Below are positions 1-7,264 of a stretch of 7,903 bases of DNA, one piece after another. Numbering within the stretch: the first letter of the stretch is position 1; the number at the start of each line of letters is the position of its first letter. Source of the stretch: Gemmatimonadota bacterium (lineage in GTDB: Bacteria; Gemmatimonadota; Gemmatimonadetes; Longimicrobiales; Gaopeijiaceae); assembly GCA_012959595.1 (NCBI GenBank), contig DUCW01000225.1, positions 866 through 8,768 of the forward strand. Reading direction: 5' to 3'. The position numbers and the translations under genes were made by a program. Below the pieces are notes generated by a model. The model searched no databases, was not told the DNA's origin, and was given only the letters and a program-made list of their open reading frames with translations.

Positions 1-475
1 CGGCGACACTGCCTCCAGTGAATTCGAATCCCTCTTCCAGGCTGGCACCCAGACTTAGTTGGAAAGTCCATCGATCTTGAGTTTCGACTAGAATCCGTTT
101 GGAGCCGTCAGCTTCGTTAAAGCTTCTTATACTGGCGGAGGCCAAGAAATCTAGTTCTCTGAGTCTTCTTTCGGATTCAGAAAGCATGAATTGACTGTGG
201 CAATCCCCTTCTTTGAAAAGAAGTTGTTGTTTCAGGAAGCTTTCCTTGGTTTCAGCGTGTAACCAATTTGCAAACCTATAAAACCTGGGAGGAGGTTTGA
301 GTTGTTCTTCAGGAGGGGTGTCAACATCGAAAACGGGTTTGCTGACTATGGTAATAGACGTGATGGGTCCTTCAGGGCACATTTGTCCAGATACAAGCTG
401 CGGGGCACTAAAACCGGCAAGAACAAGGAGGAAAAGAACAGTTCTAAGTTGCCATTTTAAGGATCTGTCTTTCAC
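1..475 (-). CDS. Exported POTRA-domain protein, probable BamA/TamA-like outer-membrane protein (3' end cut off)
   Basis: I see an open minus-strand frame of 158 codons with no stop, running off the left edge. It starts at a GTG (473-475). A second in-frame GTG four codons upstream sits directly on the only GGAG-like ribosome site, so the downstream one fits better. Residues 1-30 form a signal peptide: charged start (KDRSLKWQLR), hydrophobic core (TVLFLLVLAGF), and probable cleavage near VSG-Q. Residues 37-133 read like one POTRA domain: a first strand (ITSITIVS), a helix with the family pattern of a residue pair before LLFKEGD (about 80-91), a second helix (SESERRLRELDFL, 99-111), then strands ending in ETQDRWT. 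In BamA/TamA relatives this pattern precedes an outer-membrane beta-barrel; the barrel would lie beyond the window. Its role could be outer-membrane protein insertion or surface export. Which subfamily it belongs to cannot be decided from this part. It is transcribed divergently from pckA and need not be functionally linked to it. Confidence 0.75.
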   Translation of the reverse strand, partial: MKDRSLKWQLRTVLFLLVLAGFSAPQLVSGQMCPEGPITSITIVSKPVFDVDTPPEEQLKPPPRFYRFANWLHAETKESFLKQQLLFKEGDCHSQFMLSESERRLRELDFLASASIRSFNEADGSKRILVETQDRWTFQLSLGASLEEGFEFTGGSVA

Positions 476-603
476 GGTGCTTGACACTCTCCAGTTTGTT
501 GCTAAATAGCCGACGACTCAAATCTATTGTTGGGGTTTCGTTCTCAGATTAAAGTAACATGTTATATCTTAAGGTGATCAATCTAACATGGGGAATACTG
601 TAC
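476..603. promoter_or_regulatory. Divergent intergenic region with weak promoter candidates for pckA and the minus-strand gene
   Basis: This 128-bp AT-richer gap separates two divergently transcribed genes, so it should carry both promoters. On the plus strand the best sigma70-like pair I find is TTGTTG (527-532) and TAAAGT (550-555) with a 17-bp spacer, matching consensus at only 3 and 4 positions. On the minus strand TATAAC (566 to 561) is a good -10 box, but its -35 is poor. A TGATCA palindrome lies at 575-580 within TTA-N3-TGATCA-N3-TAA. The boxes are guesses; the location of regulatory DNA here is the firmer claim. Confidence 0.35.
590..594 (+). promoter_or_regulatory. Ribosome binding site deciding the pckA start
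   Basis: GGGGA lies nine bases before the ATG at 604. The earlier in-frame ATG at 559 has no purine-rich site before it and would add 15 mostly hydrophobic residues that PEP carboxykinases do not have. This supports 604 as the start. Confidence 0.6.
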
Positions 604-2223
604 ATGGCGACAGAGGATAAAGAGCAACAATCGACAACAGATCAACAGTTCAGATTAGAGGGAAGTCTATCTGGATTGCTTGAGTCTAACAATGTATATC
701 GAAACCTCCCTCCCTCTCAATTATGTAAAGAAGCTATTCGTAAGGGAGAAGGAAAATTGACTCACCAGGGTGTGTTTGTAGCTGTTACTACACCCCATTG
801 CGGTCGGTCTCCTAACGACAGATTTACAGTAAAAGAGTCTTCTACGTCCAAAAATATTGATTGGGGTGCAGTCAATGTTCCGTTTGAAGAGGAGAATTTC
901 TTTTCGCTGCGCAGGGAAGTGATGCAATATTTGGGCGGGCGTGAACTGTTCGTCCAAGATGCTCGAGCAGGTGCACATCCTGGGCTTGGTATCAATGTTC
1001 GTGTGATCACTCACAATGCCTGGCACTGTTGGTTTGCTCATAACATGTTTTTAAGACTTTCAGAGGATCAGTTACAAGATTTTAATCCGGATTTCACAGT
1101 GTTACATGCACCAGGGTTTGAAGCTGATCCTGAGAAACATGGAACGAATTCAGGAACTTTTATAATAGTGAACTTAAAGGAGCGTGAAGTCCTAATCGGA
1201 GGTTCCAACTATGCTGGTGAAATAAAAAAATCCATCTTTTCTGCTCTCAACTATATGCTACCAGAGAAGGGCGTTTTGCCGATGCACTGTTCTGCCAACC
1301 TAGGAGAGGATGGTGATTCGGCTTTGTTTTTTGGCTTGTCCGGAACAGGGAAAACTACTCTTTCGGCTGATCCCTTACGCCGCCTGATTGGCGATGACGA
1401 ACATGGTTGGGGAAAAGAGGGGATTTTTAATTTTGAAGGAGGTTGTTATGCAAAAACCATCCGACTTACCCCTGAAAGTGAACCTGAGATTTACAGAACC
1501 ACCGAAATGGTCGGGACAATATTGGAAAACGTAGTTTTGTCAGATGGGTCCAATCAACCAGACTTTGATGATGGAAGCATATCTGAAAATGCGAGAGCAT
1601 CATACCCAATTCATTATATACCTAATGCTATAATTCCTGGAATAGGAGAGCATCCAGAGCATATTGTGTTTCTGACCGCGGATGCTTTTGGTGTTTTACC
1701 ACCGATTTCTAAACTCACACCAGAGCAGGCTATGTATCATTTCCTGTCGGGATATACTGCTAAGGTGGCTGGCACAGAGAGAGGAATCAATGAGCCAAAA
1801 GCGACTTTCAGTTCTTGCTTTGGGGCTCCTTTTCTTCCAAGACCTCCTTACGACTATGCTAGGATGTTGGGTGAACTATTGGAGACATACGGAACCCAAA
1901 CTTGGTTGGTCAATACTGGTTGGAGTGGAGGAGGGTTTGGTGTGGGGGAACGCATCAAACTTTCTTATACCAGAGCAATGGTTAGAGCTGCTGTAACTGG
2001 TGATTTGAGTGTAGTATCCACCCAGGTTGATTTGGTGTTTGGCTTACATATTCCAGTCAGTGTCGAAGGTGTGCCAAGCGAGGTCTTAAATCCAGCTGAT
2101 GCTTGGGGAAATTCTTCCGATTATGAGAGTGCTGCTATAAAACTTGCTGACATGTTTAAAGATAATTTCATTCAGCTCGGACCTGAAATCCCATTAGAAA
2201 TAAGACAGGCTGGACCCAGGTGA
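604..2223 (+). CDS. pckA: Phosphoenolpyruvate carboxykinase (ATP)
   Basis: This cytoplasmic enzyme converts oxaloacetate plus ATP to PEP, CO2 and ADP, the entry step of gluconeogenesis from TCA-cycle carbon. With the ATG at 604 the protein has 539 residues, close to the usual 530-540. Aligned by eye with the E. coli enzyme, the active-site set is complete: R68 in CGRSPNDRF, Y203 and K208/K209 in YAGEIKKS, metal ligand H228 in MHCSAN, the P-loop GLSGTGKTT (244-252, with K250), D264/D265 in LIGDDEHGW, the FEGGCYAKT signature, and R331 in ENARASYPI. The lysine-rich ATP-type motifs exclude the GTP-type family. It heads the plus-strand run; the EVE gene follows after 63 bp with no visible terminator. 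The alternative start at 559 is open in frame but unlikely. I see no truncation or frameshift. Confidence 0.97.
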   Translation: MATEDKEQQSTTDQQFRLEGSLSGLLESNNVYRNLPPSQLCKEAIRKGEGKLTHQGVFVAVTTPHCGRSPNDRFTVKESSTSKNIDWGAVNVPFEEENFFSLRREVMQYLGGRELFVQDARAGAHPGLGINVRVITHNAWHCWFAHNMFLRLSEDQLQDFNPDFTVLHAPGFEADPEKHGTNSGTFIIVNLKEREVLIGGSNYAGEIKKSIFSALNYMLPEKGVLPMHCSANLGEDGDSALFFGLSGTGKTTLSADPLRRLIGDDEHGWGKEGIFNFEGGCYAKTIRLTPESEPEIYRTTEMVGTILENVVLSDGSNQPDFDDGSISENARASYPIHYIPNAIIPGIGEHPEHIVFLTADAFGVLPPISKLTPEQAMYHFLSGYTAKVAGTERGINEPKATFSSCFGAPFLPRPPYDYARMLGELLETYGTQTWLVNTGWSGGGFGVGERIKLSYTRAMVRAAVTGDLSVVSTQVDLVFGLHIPVSVEGVPSEVLNPADAWGNSSDYESAAIKLADMFKDNFIQLGPEIPLEIRQAGPR

Positions 2224-2286
2224 TGATTTGCACATAGACCTTCACATTCATTGAATAGAAGGCAAACTTTAGTCCTTGGTTGATTC

Positions 2287-2751
2287 ATGAAAAAATCTTA
2301 TTGGTTAATGAAGAGCGAACCCGATGTTTATTCTATAGACGACTTGATCGCTGATGGTAGAACTCACTGGGATGGTGTAAGAAATTATCAGGCTCGAAAC
2401 AATATGATGAAAATGGCTGTAGGAGATGAGGTCCTTTACTACCATAGCAGGCAGGTTCCTCCAGCTGTAGTTGGAAGAGCACGAGTTGTGAAAGAGTCAT
2501 ATCCAGATTTTACACAGTTTGATAAGACATCCAATTATTATGACGTCCGGTCGAGTGAAGAAGACCCCAGGTGGCACATGGTGGATGTTGAATTCGTTCA
2601 GAAATTTGAAACAGAGATCGGTTTGACGGAAATCAAGGATCAGCAACCCCTGGTTAGTATGGTTTTGGTGAATAATTCGCGCTTGTCCGTGCAGCCAGTT
2701 CTGAAGGAAGAATTTGACTGGATTTTAAAAATGAGTCGTTCAAAACTTTAG
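2287..2751 (+). CDS. EVE-domain (PUA-like, THYN1-type) small protein
   Basis: The 154-residue product is a single EVE domain, the usual length for stand-alone bacterial members. Visible family signatures are YWLMKSEPDVYS (5-16), WDGVRNYQARNNM (28-40), the YYHS strand (51-54), a VVGRARVVKESYPD strand (61-74) and the terminal SRLSVQPV (131-138). EVE domains belong to the PUA superfamily and are thought to bind modified nucleobases in DNA or RNA; human THYN1 is a relative. What this protein binds cannot be read from the sequence. The ATG at 2287 follows an in-frame TGA (2281-2283), so no longer form exists. No good Shine-Dalgarno precedes it, so translation may be weak. It sits between pckA and mmsA, 63 and 41 bp away. 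Such proteins are often found in unrelated housekeeping surroundings, so I draw no pathway link. Confidence 0.92.
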   Translation: MKKSYWLMKSEPDVYSIDDLIADGRTHWDGVRNYQARNNMMKMAVGDEVLYYHSRQVPPAVVGRARVVKESYPDFTQFDKTSNYYDVRSSEEDPRWHMVDVEFVQKFETEIGLTEIKDQQPLVSMVLVNNSRLSVQPVLKEEFDWILKMSRSKL

Positions 2752-2792
2752 GTGTACTCTGTTCGGGAATTGATAAGTAAGGTGATTCAAAT

Positions 2793-4328
2793 ATGAAAAG
2801 GATTAATCCTGAGTTCACATCAGAATTAAAAGCTTCCTCTGTAGGTCATTTCGTAAATGGAAAGACTGTCAGTGTATCAGAGGACACCCAAGACATCTAC
2901 AATCCCGCAGACGGGAAGGTTCTCCGGACGGTCGCAATGGGAACAGCTCAAACCGTGGAAATGGCTATCGATGTAGCCGAGAAGGCATTTCCAGCATGGA
3001 GGCAACTCCCTCCCAGTAAGAGATCACGGGTGATGTTTCAATTTAAGACCTTGCTGGAAGAAAACTCGAAACGGTTGGCGAGGGTAATCAGTGAAGAGCA
3101 TGGTAAAGTTTTGGACGATGCCATGGGAGAAGTACAGAGGGGTATTGAAAACGTTGAATATGCTTGTGGTGCTCCAGAATTACTTAAAGGCCAGCATAGT
3201 AAAAATGCAGGACCAGCCATTGATAGTTGGGTTGAATTCCAGCCTCTTGGGGTGGTCGCTGGGATAACACCATTCAATTTTCCAGCTATGGTTCCGATGT
3301 GGATGTTTCCTATTGCTTTAGCCTGTGGAAATACTTTTATCCTTAAACCTTCGGAAAGAGATCCGAGTGCTCCGATGTTGCTGGCAGAGTTATTGACTGA
3401 GGCTGGTCTTCCAGACGGAGTTTTCAATGTGGTTAATGGTGGCAAGGAAGCTGTCGATGCTCTTTTGAGTGATGCGAGGATAGAGGCTGTCAGCTTTGTG
3501 GGTTCTACACCAATTGCTGAGTACGTTTATAAACTAGGTACGTCTAATGGGAAACGTGTTCAAGCACTGGGTGGAGCTAAGAACCATGCTGTTGTTATGC
3601 CCGATGCAGATATAGACACTGCCATCAATGCCTTAATGGGTGCGGCTTTCGGATCAGCAGGAGAACGCTGTATGGCAATTTCAGTGGCAGTTACTGTGGG
3701 GTCAGAAACGGCTGACTGTCTGGTATCGGGATTGAAAGAGCGTTTAGCAAATATCAGAGTCGGACCTGGATGCTCGGAAAATGTTGATATGGGGCCCTTG
3801 GTTACCAACGAACACAGGGATAAAGTGGTGGGCTATGTTGATATGGGCGTCCAGGAGGGAGCTGTGCTGGTTGTGGACGGGAGAAACCTCGAAGTGGAAG
3901 GACACGAAAGCGGGTTTTTCTTAGGAGCTTGCCTGTTCGATCATGTTAGTTCAGACATGCACATTTATAGGGACGAAATATTCGGGCCAGTTTTGTGTAT
4001 CGTTCGGGTGGACACCTTGCAGGACGCAATGGAATTGATTGACCAACATGAATATGGAAATGGAACTTGCATTTTTACCAGAGACGGGGAGGCGGCCCGT
4101 TATTTCACTGATCATATCCAGGTTGGCATGGTTGGAGTGAATGTAGCTCTACCTGTTCCAGTAGCATCACATAGTTTTGGAGGATGGAAACGTTCTCTAT
4201 TTGGAGATTTGGCGGCATACGGTCCGGACGGAGTACGTTTTTATACCCACAGAAAAACCATCACGCAACGCTGGCCTTCGTCAGTGAATGGAGAAGGCAT
4301 AAGATTCGCCTTTCCGAGTAATGATTAG
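2793..4328 (+). CDS. mmsA: CoA-acylating methylmalonate-semialdehyde dehydrogenase
   Basis: This aldehyde-dehydrogenase-family enzyme oxidises methylmalonate semialdehyde to propionyl-CoA, or malonate semialdehyde to acetyl-CoA, with NAD+ and CoA and loss of CO2. The 511 residues match the family length. The Rossmann-side signature TPFNFPAMVPMWMFP includes N162. The nucleophile is C293 in GERCMA. The glutamate of ordinary hydrolytic ALDHs (ELGG) is replaced by alanine (A258 in QALGGAKNH), as expected for a CoA-acylating member. Two arginines that, as I recall, hold the substrate carboxylate in the Bacillus IolA enzyme are present: R116 (QRGIENVEY) and R292 next to the catalytic cysteine. EIFGPVL and SFGGWKRSLFGD are also typical. 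A ribosome site AAGGTG (2779-2784) lies eight bases before the ATG. With the transaminase and symporter downstream, a role in beta-alanine or 3-aminoisobutyrate catabolism is more likely than one in inositol or valine breakdown, whose partner genes are absent here. Confidence 0.95.
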   Translation: MKRINPEFTSELKASSVGHFVNGKTVSVSEDTQDIYNPADGKVLRTVAMGTAQTVEMAIDVAEKAFPAWRQLPPSKRSRVMFQFKTLLEENSKRLARVISEEHGKVLDDAMGEVQRGIENVEYACGAPELLKGQHSKNAGPAIDSWVEFQPLGVVAGITPFNFPAMVPMWMFPIALACGNTFILKPSERDPSAPMLLAELLTEAGLPDGVFNVVNGGKEAVDALLSDARIEAVSFVGSTPIAEYVYKLGTSNGKRVQALGGAKNHAVVMPDADIDTAINALMGAAFGSAGERCMAISVAVTVGSETADCLVSGLKERLANIRVGPGCSENVDMGPLVTNEHRDKVVGYVDMGVQEGAVLVVDGRNLEVEGHESGFFLGACLFDHVSSDMHIYRDEIFGPVLCIVRVDTLQDAMELIDQHEYGNGTCIFTRDGEAARYFTDHIQVGMVGVNVALPVPVASHSFGGWKRSLFGDLAAYGPDGVRFYTHRKTITQRWPSSVNGEGIRFAFPSND

Positions 4329-4344
4329 ACAGTTTTGGTGTAAT

Positions 4345-4372
4345 CTACTGAAGTCTAATTAGTACTTAGTAG
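4345..4372. repeat. 28-bp AT-rich quasi-palindrome in the mmsA-aminotransferase gap
   Basis: The two arms are CTACT-g-AAGT-CTAA and TTAG-t-ACTT-AGTAG. They pair over 13 bp, with one unpaired base in each arm (g4350, t4363) and no loop at the centre. It lies 17 bp after the mmsA stop and about 45 bp before the aminotransferase start, in the longest gap of the run. It lacks the GC-rich stem and T-tract of a rho-independent terminator. An operator for a dimeric regulator, or an RNA processing or attenuation hairpin, would fit better, but this is inference. Confidence 0.5.
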
Positions 4373-4418
4373 TTGCTGAGGGAATTGACGGTTTTCACAT
4401 AAAACGGGGTACCAAGAT

Positions 4419-5717
4419 ATGTCGTACAATCAGGATATATTGAGTGGACAAGGTGAGTTCATATTCCCCGCTGTAAGGCCATTATATGATAAACCGTTGG
4501 TTCTTAAGGAAGGTCAGGGAGTGAGGGTTCGGGATGTAGCTGGACGGGAATACTTAGATTTGTTTGCGGGTATTCTGACAACTTCTGTAGGTCATTGTAA
4601 TCCCAAGGTGGTCGCACGAATGAGTGAGCAGCTGGCTAAATTAGGGCATACCTCTACTCTTTACGTGACGGAGGCTCAAGTAGAAGCGGCCGGTCTCTTG
4701 GCTTCTATAGCTCCAGGACAATTAAGTCAGACATTTTTTACTAACTCCGGGACTGAGGCAATAGAATCTGCCATTCAGATGGCCTTCGTTCATACAGGCC
4801 GTAGTGAAGTGATCGGTCTCCGGCAGTCCTACCATGGCAGAAGCTTTATGACGAGTAATTTGACTGCGGTAGGTTCCTGGCGTCCACTTGCTACTTCGTT
4901 CCCCGGCATCAAGCACGTTCAAACGCCGTATCCTTACAGATGTCCGTATAAACAGCCTTGCGACGAGAGCTGCTCGGAAAAGTTTGCAATGGATATCGAA
5001 GACGTGATTCGTACGACGACGAACGGTGAACCGGCTGCTTTCATAGCGGAACCCGTCATGGGTGTGGGTGGTTATATTGTTCCTCCTAAGGGGTATTTTG
5101 AAAGAGCGGCAGAAATCATAAGATCTTATGGAGGTTTATTTATTTCCGATGAGGTTCAATCTGGATTTGGACGCTCAGGCGATCACTGGTTCGGCATAGA
5201 ACACTCAGGAGTGGAACCAGATATTATGGTGATGGCTAAAGGAATAGCCAACGGAGCTCCGGTGGGAGCGATGACGACCCGTCCAGAGATTGCAGAATCC
5301 TGGACAGCTAAAACCATTTCCACTTTTGGAGGCAATCCGATTTCTATGGCCGCGGCAAGTGCCACCATGGAGGTGATGATAGAAGAGAATGTACCTCAAA
5401 GGGCTTCAGAACAAGGAAGCCAGCTTCTAGCTGGCCTGCGGAAGCTTCAGAATCATTTCGATTGGATTGGAGACGTAAGGGGACGAGGGTTAATGTTGGG
5501 CCTTGAATTAGTCGAAAATGGTGAGAAAAAGAAGCCATTTCCCGCGAAAGCCAGTGGGTTATTAGCGGCTTGTAAGGAGGAAGGGCTTCTAGTAGGGATA
5601 GGCGGGTTGCATGATCACGTTATTCGATTGGGTCCGTCCTTACTGGTCACTCCATCTGAAATAGAAGAAGGTCTGGAGAAGTTTGGAAGAGCCTGCCATA
5701 AATTGGAGGGCAGGTAG
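4419..5717 (+). CDS. Class III PLP-dependent aminotransferase, AGXT2-like (omega-amino acid transaminase)
   Basis: This is a fold-type I class III transaminase of 432 residues, a normal length. It moves an amino group from a terminal (omega or beta) amine to pyruvate or glyoxylate. PLP-site features: phosphate-binding TNSGTEA (108-114), ISDEVQSGFGR with D244 for the pyridine nitrogen and Q247, the Schiff-base lysine K274 in VMAKGIANG, and T302 in STFGGNP. C-terminal VRGRGLMLGLEL and VIRLGPSLLVTPSEI are typical. The overall pattern, including a cysteine-bearing insert after PYPYR (C175, C181, C185), resembles human AGXT2, which uses alanine-glyoxylate and (R)-3-aminoisobutyrate-pyruvate. It could equally be a beta-alanine-pyruvate transaminase; sequence alone does not decide the substrate. 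A GGGGT site (4406-4410) precedes the ATG by eight bases. The stop overlaps the symporter start by one base. The neighbouring mmsA would consume the semialdehyde product. Confidence 0.9.
   Translation: MSYNQDILSGQGEFIFPAVRPLYDKPLVLKEGQGVRVRDVAGREYLDLFAGILTTSVGHCNPKVVARMSEQLAKLGHTSTLYVTEAQVEAAGLLASIAPGQLSQTFFTNSGTEAIESAIQMAFVHTGRSEVIGLRQSYHGRSFMTSNLTAVGSWRPLATSFPGIKHVQTPYPYRCPYKQPCDESCSEKFAMDIEDVIRTTTNGEPAAFIAEPVMGVGGYIVPPKGYFERAAEIIRSYGGLFISDEVQSGFGRSGDHWFGIEHSGVEPDIMVMAKGIANGAPVGAMTTRPEIAESWTAKTISTFGGNPISMAAASATMEVMIEENVPQRASEQGSQLLAGLRKLQNHFDWIGDVRGRGLMLGLELVENGEKKKPFPAKASGLLAACKEEGLLVGIGGLHDHVIRLGPSLLVTPSEIEEGLEKFGRACHKLEGR
5705..5710 (+). promoter_or_regulatory. Strong Shine-Dalgarno with translational coupling (TAGTG overlap)
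   Basis: GGAGGG lies inside the last codons of the aminotransferase, six bases before a GTG at 5717-5719. The aminotransferase TAG (5715-5717) shares its G with that GTG. This is the best ribosome site in the window and supports GTG over the ATG seven codons later as the symporter start. It also implies that terminating ribosomes pass directly to the symporter. Confidence 0.75.
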
Positions 5718-7198
5718 TGGCGTCTTCACGAGGGATAATGTTTGTTCTTGGGTGTTACTTCCTCGTTTTGCTGGCTTTGGGAGTTTGGGGTTCCAAGGAC
5801 TCCAAAAGTTTGGCTGGGTATTACGTGGCTGGAAAGAGACTTCCATCTTGGGTTATAGCTTTTAGTTCTACCTCAACAGGGGAGAGTGCTTGGTTGCTAC
5901 TGGGCCTGACGGGGATGGGCTACATGGTGGGTTTTCATGCTCTCTGGGTCGTGTTGGGAGAGTTCTTGGGTGTGCTATGTGCATGGAAATGGGTGGCCAG
6001 GCCATTCAAGGAGTACACTGATCGCTACGATTCTATAACGGTTAACGACTATCTGGAAACTAGGTTTCGAGATAATAGTCACATTCTTCGGATCATCGGT
6101 ACGATTATAATCCTGAGTATGGTTACCGCTTATACGGCCGCTCAACTGACAGCATCTGGAAAAGCCTTCAATTCTTTTTTGGGAACAGACTATACCACGG
6201 GTGTAACTATTGGCGCTTTGGTCATATTGTTTTATACGACAGTTGGAGGCTTCAAAGCAGTCGCTTATAGTGATCTAATCCAGGGCATCTTGATGTTTGG
6301 TTGCCTGTTCCTGTTGCCAGTTGCAGGGATAATGGCAATTGGAGGTTGGAGCCCTTTCATAGAGAATCTTCGCCTAGAGGACCCCAACCTTCTGGCTTTA
6401 ATGGGAAGCGGAGGGTTTACTCTGTCTTCCATGATCAGTGCGGTTGGGTTTATTGCGATTGGATTTGCTTTTCTGGGTTCCCCCCAACTGCTCACTAGGT
6501 TTATGGCGGCACGTAGTCAGATCGATATTGTCAAAGGGGCCAGGATAGCAATTCCATGTATACTGGTCTTTGATATAGGAGCAGTCTTGTCGGGGATGGC
6601 TGGGAGAGTTCTGTTCCCAGCCCTGACGGATCCAGAAACTATTCTTCCTATCATGAGTATGGAACTCTTTCCATCTTTGATCACAGGGTTGTTTCTGGTA
6701 ACAGTTTTAGCGGCCATAATGTCCACAGTCGATTCTTTACTGATTCTAGCCTCAGCTTCGGTAGTCAGGGATATCATCCAACAGACCTTGCATTTTGCTA
6801 TTGGAGAAAGGAAGCTATCCTTATATGGAAAACTGGTAACAGTGTTCATAGGAAGTATTGCACTGATAGCAGCATTGACTGAGGCACGAGCGATCTTTTG
6901 GTTTGTGCTTTTTGCTTGGTCGGGTATCGCCGCTGCTTTTACCCCCGCCATCCTTTGCTCTTTATTTTGGGATAAAACAACTAAGGCTGGGGTGATAGCA
7001 GGGATGACCACAGGGTTTATTACTACGGTTTTGTGGGTTCTGATTTTCAAAGAAAAATTTTTCGATCTCTATGAAATGATTCCGGGATTTGTGGTGGGAT
7101 TTTCAGTGGTTATTGGAGTAAGCTTGCTCGGCAGGCCACCGGAAGGAGCAACAGAAGAGATGGCTATGATTTCGGCAGAAATAAGAAAGAAATTATAG
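5717..7198 (+). CDS. Sodium/solute symporter (SSS family), PutP-like
   Basis: This integral inner-membrane transporter of 493 residues is rich in hydrophobic segments (about 12-13 membrane helices by eye), the PutP length and layout. It aligns well with E. coli PutP along its length, for example YYVAGKRLPSWVIAFS, WLLLGLTG, SPQLLTRFMAA (255-265), LAAIMSTVDS (331-340) and LYEMIPGFVVG. The Na2-site pair S336/T337 is present, matching PutP S340/T341. Differences: PutP D55 aligns with G55 and M56 with E56 (STGESAW), and the pocket residues W244 and Y248 align with I248 and F252, while Y139 matches Y140. These recalled PutP positions suggest import of a small amino compound other than proline. Co-translation with the aminotransferase points to that enzyme's substrate, such as beta-alanine or 3-aminoisobutyrate. 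The exact substrate is unknown, so I give no gene symbol. Confidence 0.9.
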   Translation: MASSRGIMFVLGCYFLVLLALGVWGSKDSKSLAGYYVAGKRLPSWVIAFSSTSTGESAWLLLGLTGMGYMVGFHALWVVLGEFLGVLCAWKWVARPFKEYTDRYDSITVNDYLETRFRDNSHILRIIGTIIILSMVTAYTAAQLTASGKAFNSFLGTDYTTGVTIGALVILFYTTVGGFKAVAYSDLIQGILMFGCLFLLPVAGIMAIGGWSPFIENLRLEDPNLLALMGSGGFTLSSMISAVGFIAIGFAFLGSPQLLTRFMAARSQIDIVKGARIAIPCILVFDIGAVLSGMAGRVLFPALTDPETILPIMSMELFPSLITGLFLVTVLAAIMSTVDSLLILASASVVRDIIQQTLHFAIGERKLSLYGKLVTVFIGSIALIAALTEARAIFWFVLFAWSGIAAAFTPAILCSLFWDKTTKAGVIAGMTTGFITTVLWVLIFKEKFFDLYEMIPGFVVGFSVVIGVSLLGRPPEGATEEMAMISAEIRKKL

Positions 7199-7264
7199 AA
7201 GTCTCGACGGTCGTCCATATCAAAGAGACTAGAAAGTTTGAGCGAGGATTAATGGGGTGCCTTC

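Noticed and set aside
297..509. A 70-residue plus-strand reading frame at the left end.
   Set aside because: It lies over the minus-strand POTRA-domain gene, which has a signal peptide and a recognisable domain. The plus-strand product resembles nothing known.
559..603. An upstream ATG extending pckA by 15 residues.
   Set aside because: There is no ribosome site, the extension is hydrophobic and absent from the family, and ATG 604 has GGGGA at good spacing and gives the family length.
721..1041. A 106-residue minus-strand frame opposite pckA.
   Set aside because: It overlaps conserved PEP carboxykinase sequence including active-site R68, and shows no motif or ribosome site of its own.
6517..7050. 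A 177-residue minus-strand frame opposite the symporter gene.
   Set aside because: It is antisense to a well-aligned transporter. Its composition (many I, A, K, T, V) is what reverse reading of membrane-protein codons gives, and no family motif is visible.
7200..7230. AGTCTC and GAGACT inverted repeat just after the symporter stop, as a possible terminator.
   Set aside because: The stem is only 6 bp with a 19-base loop and no T-tract follows. Chance occurrence is likely.
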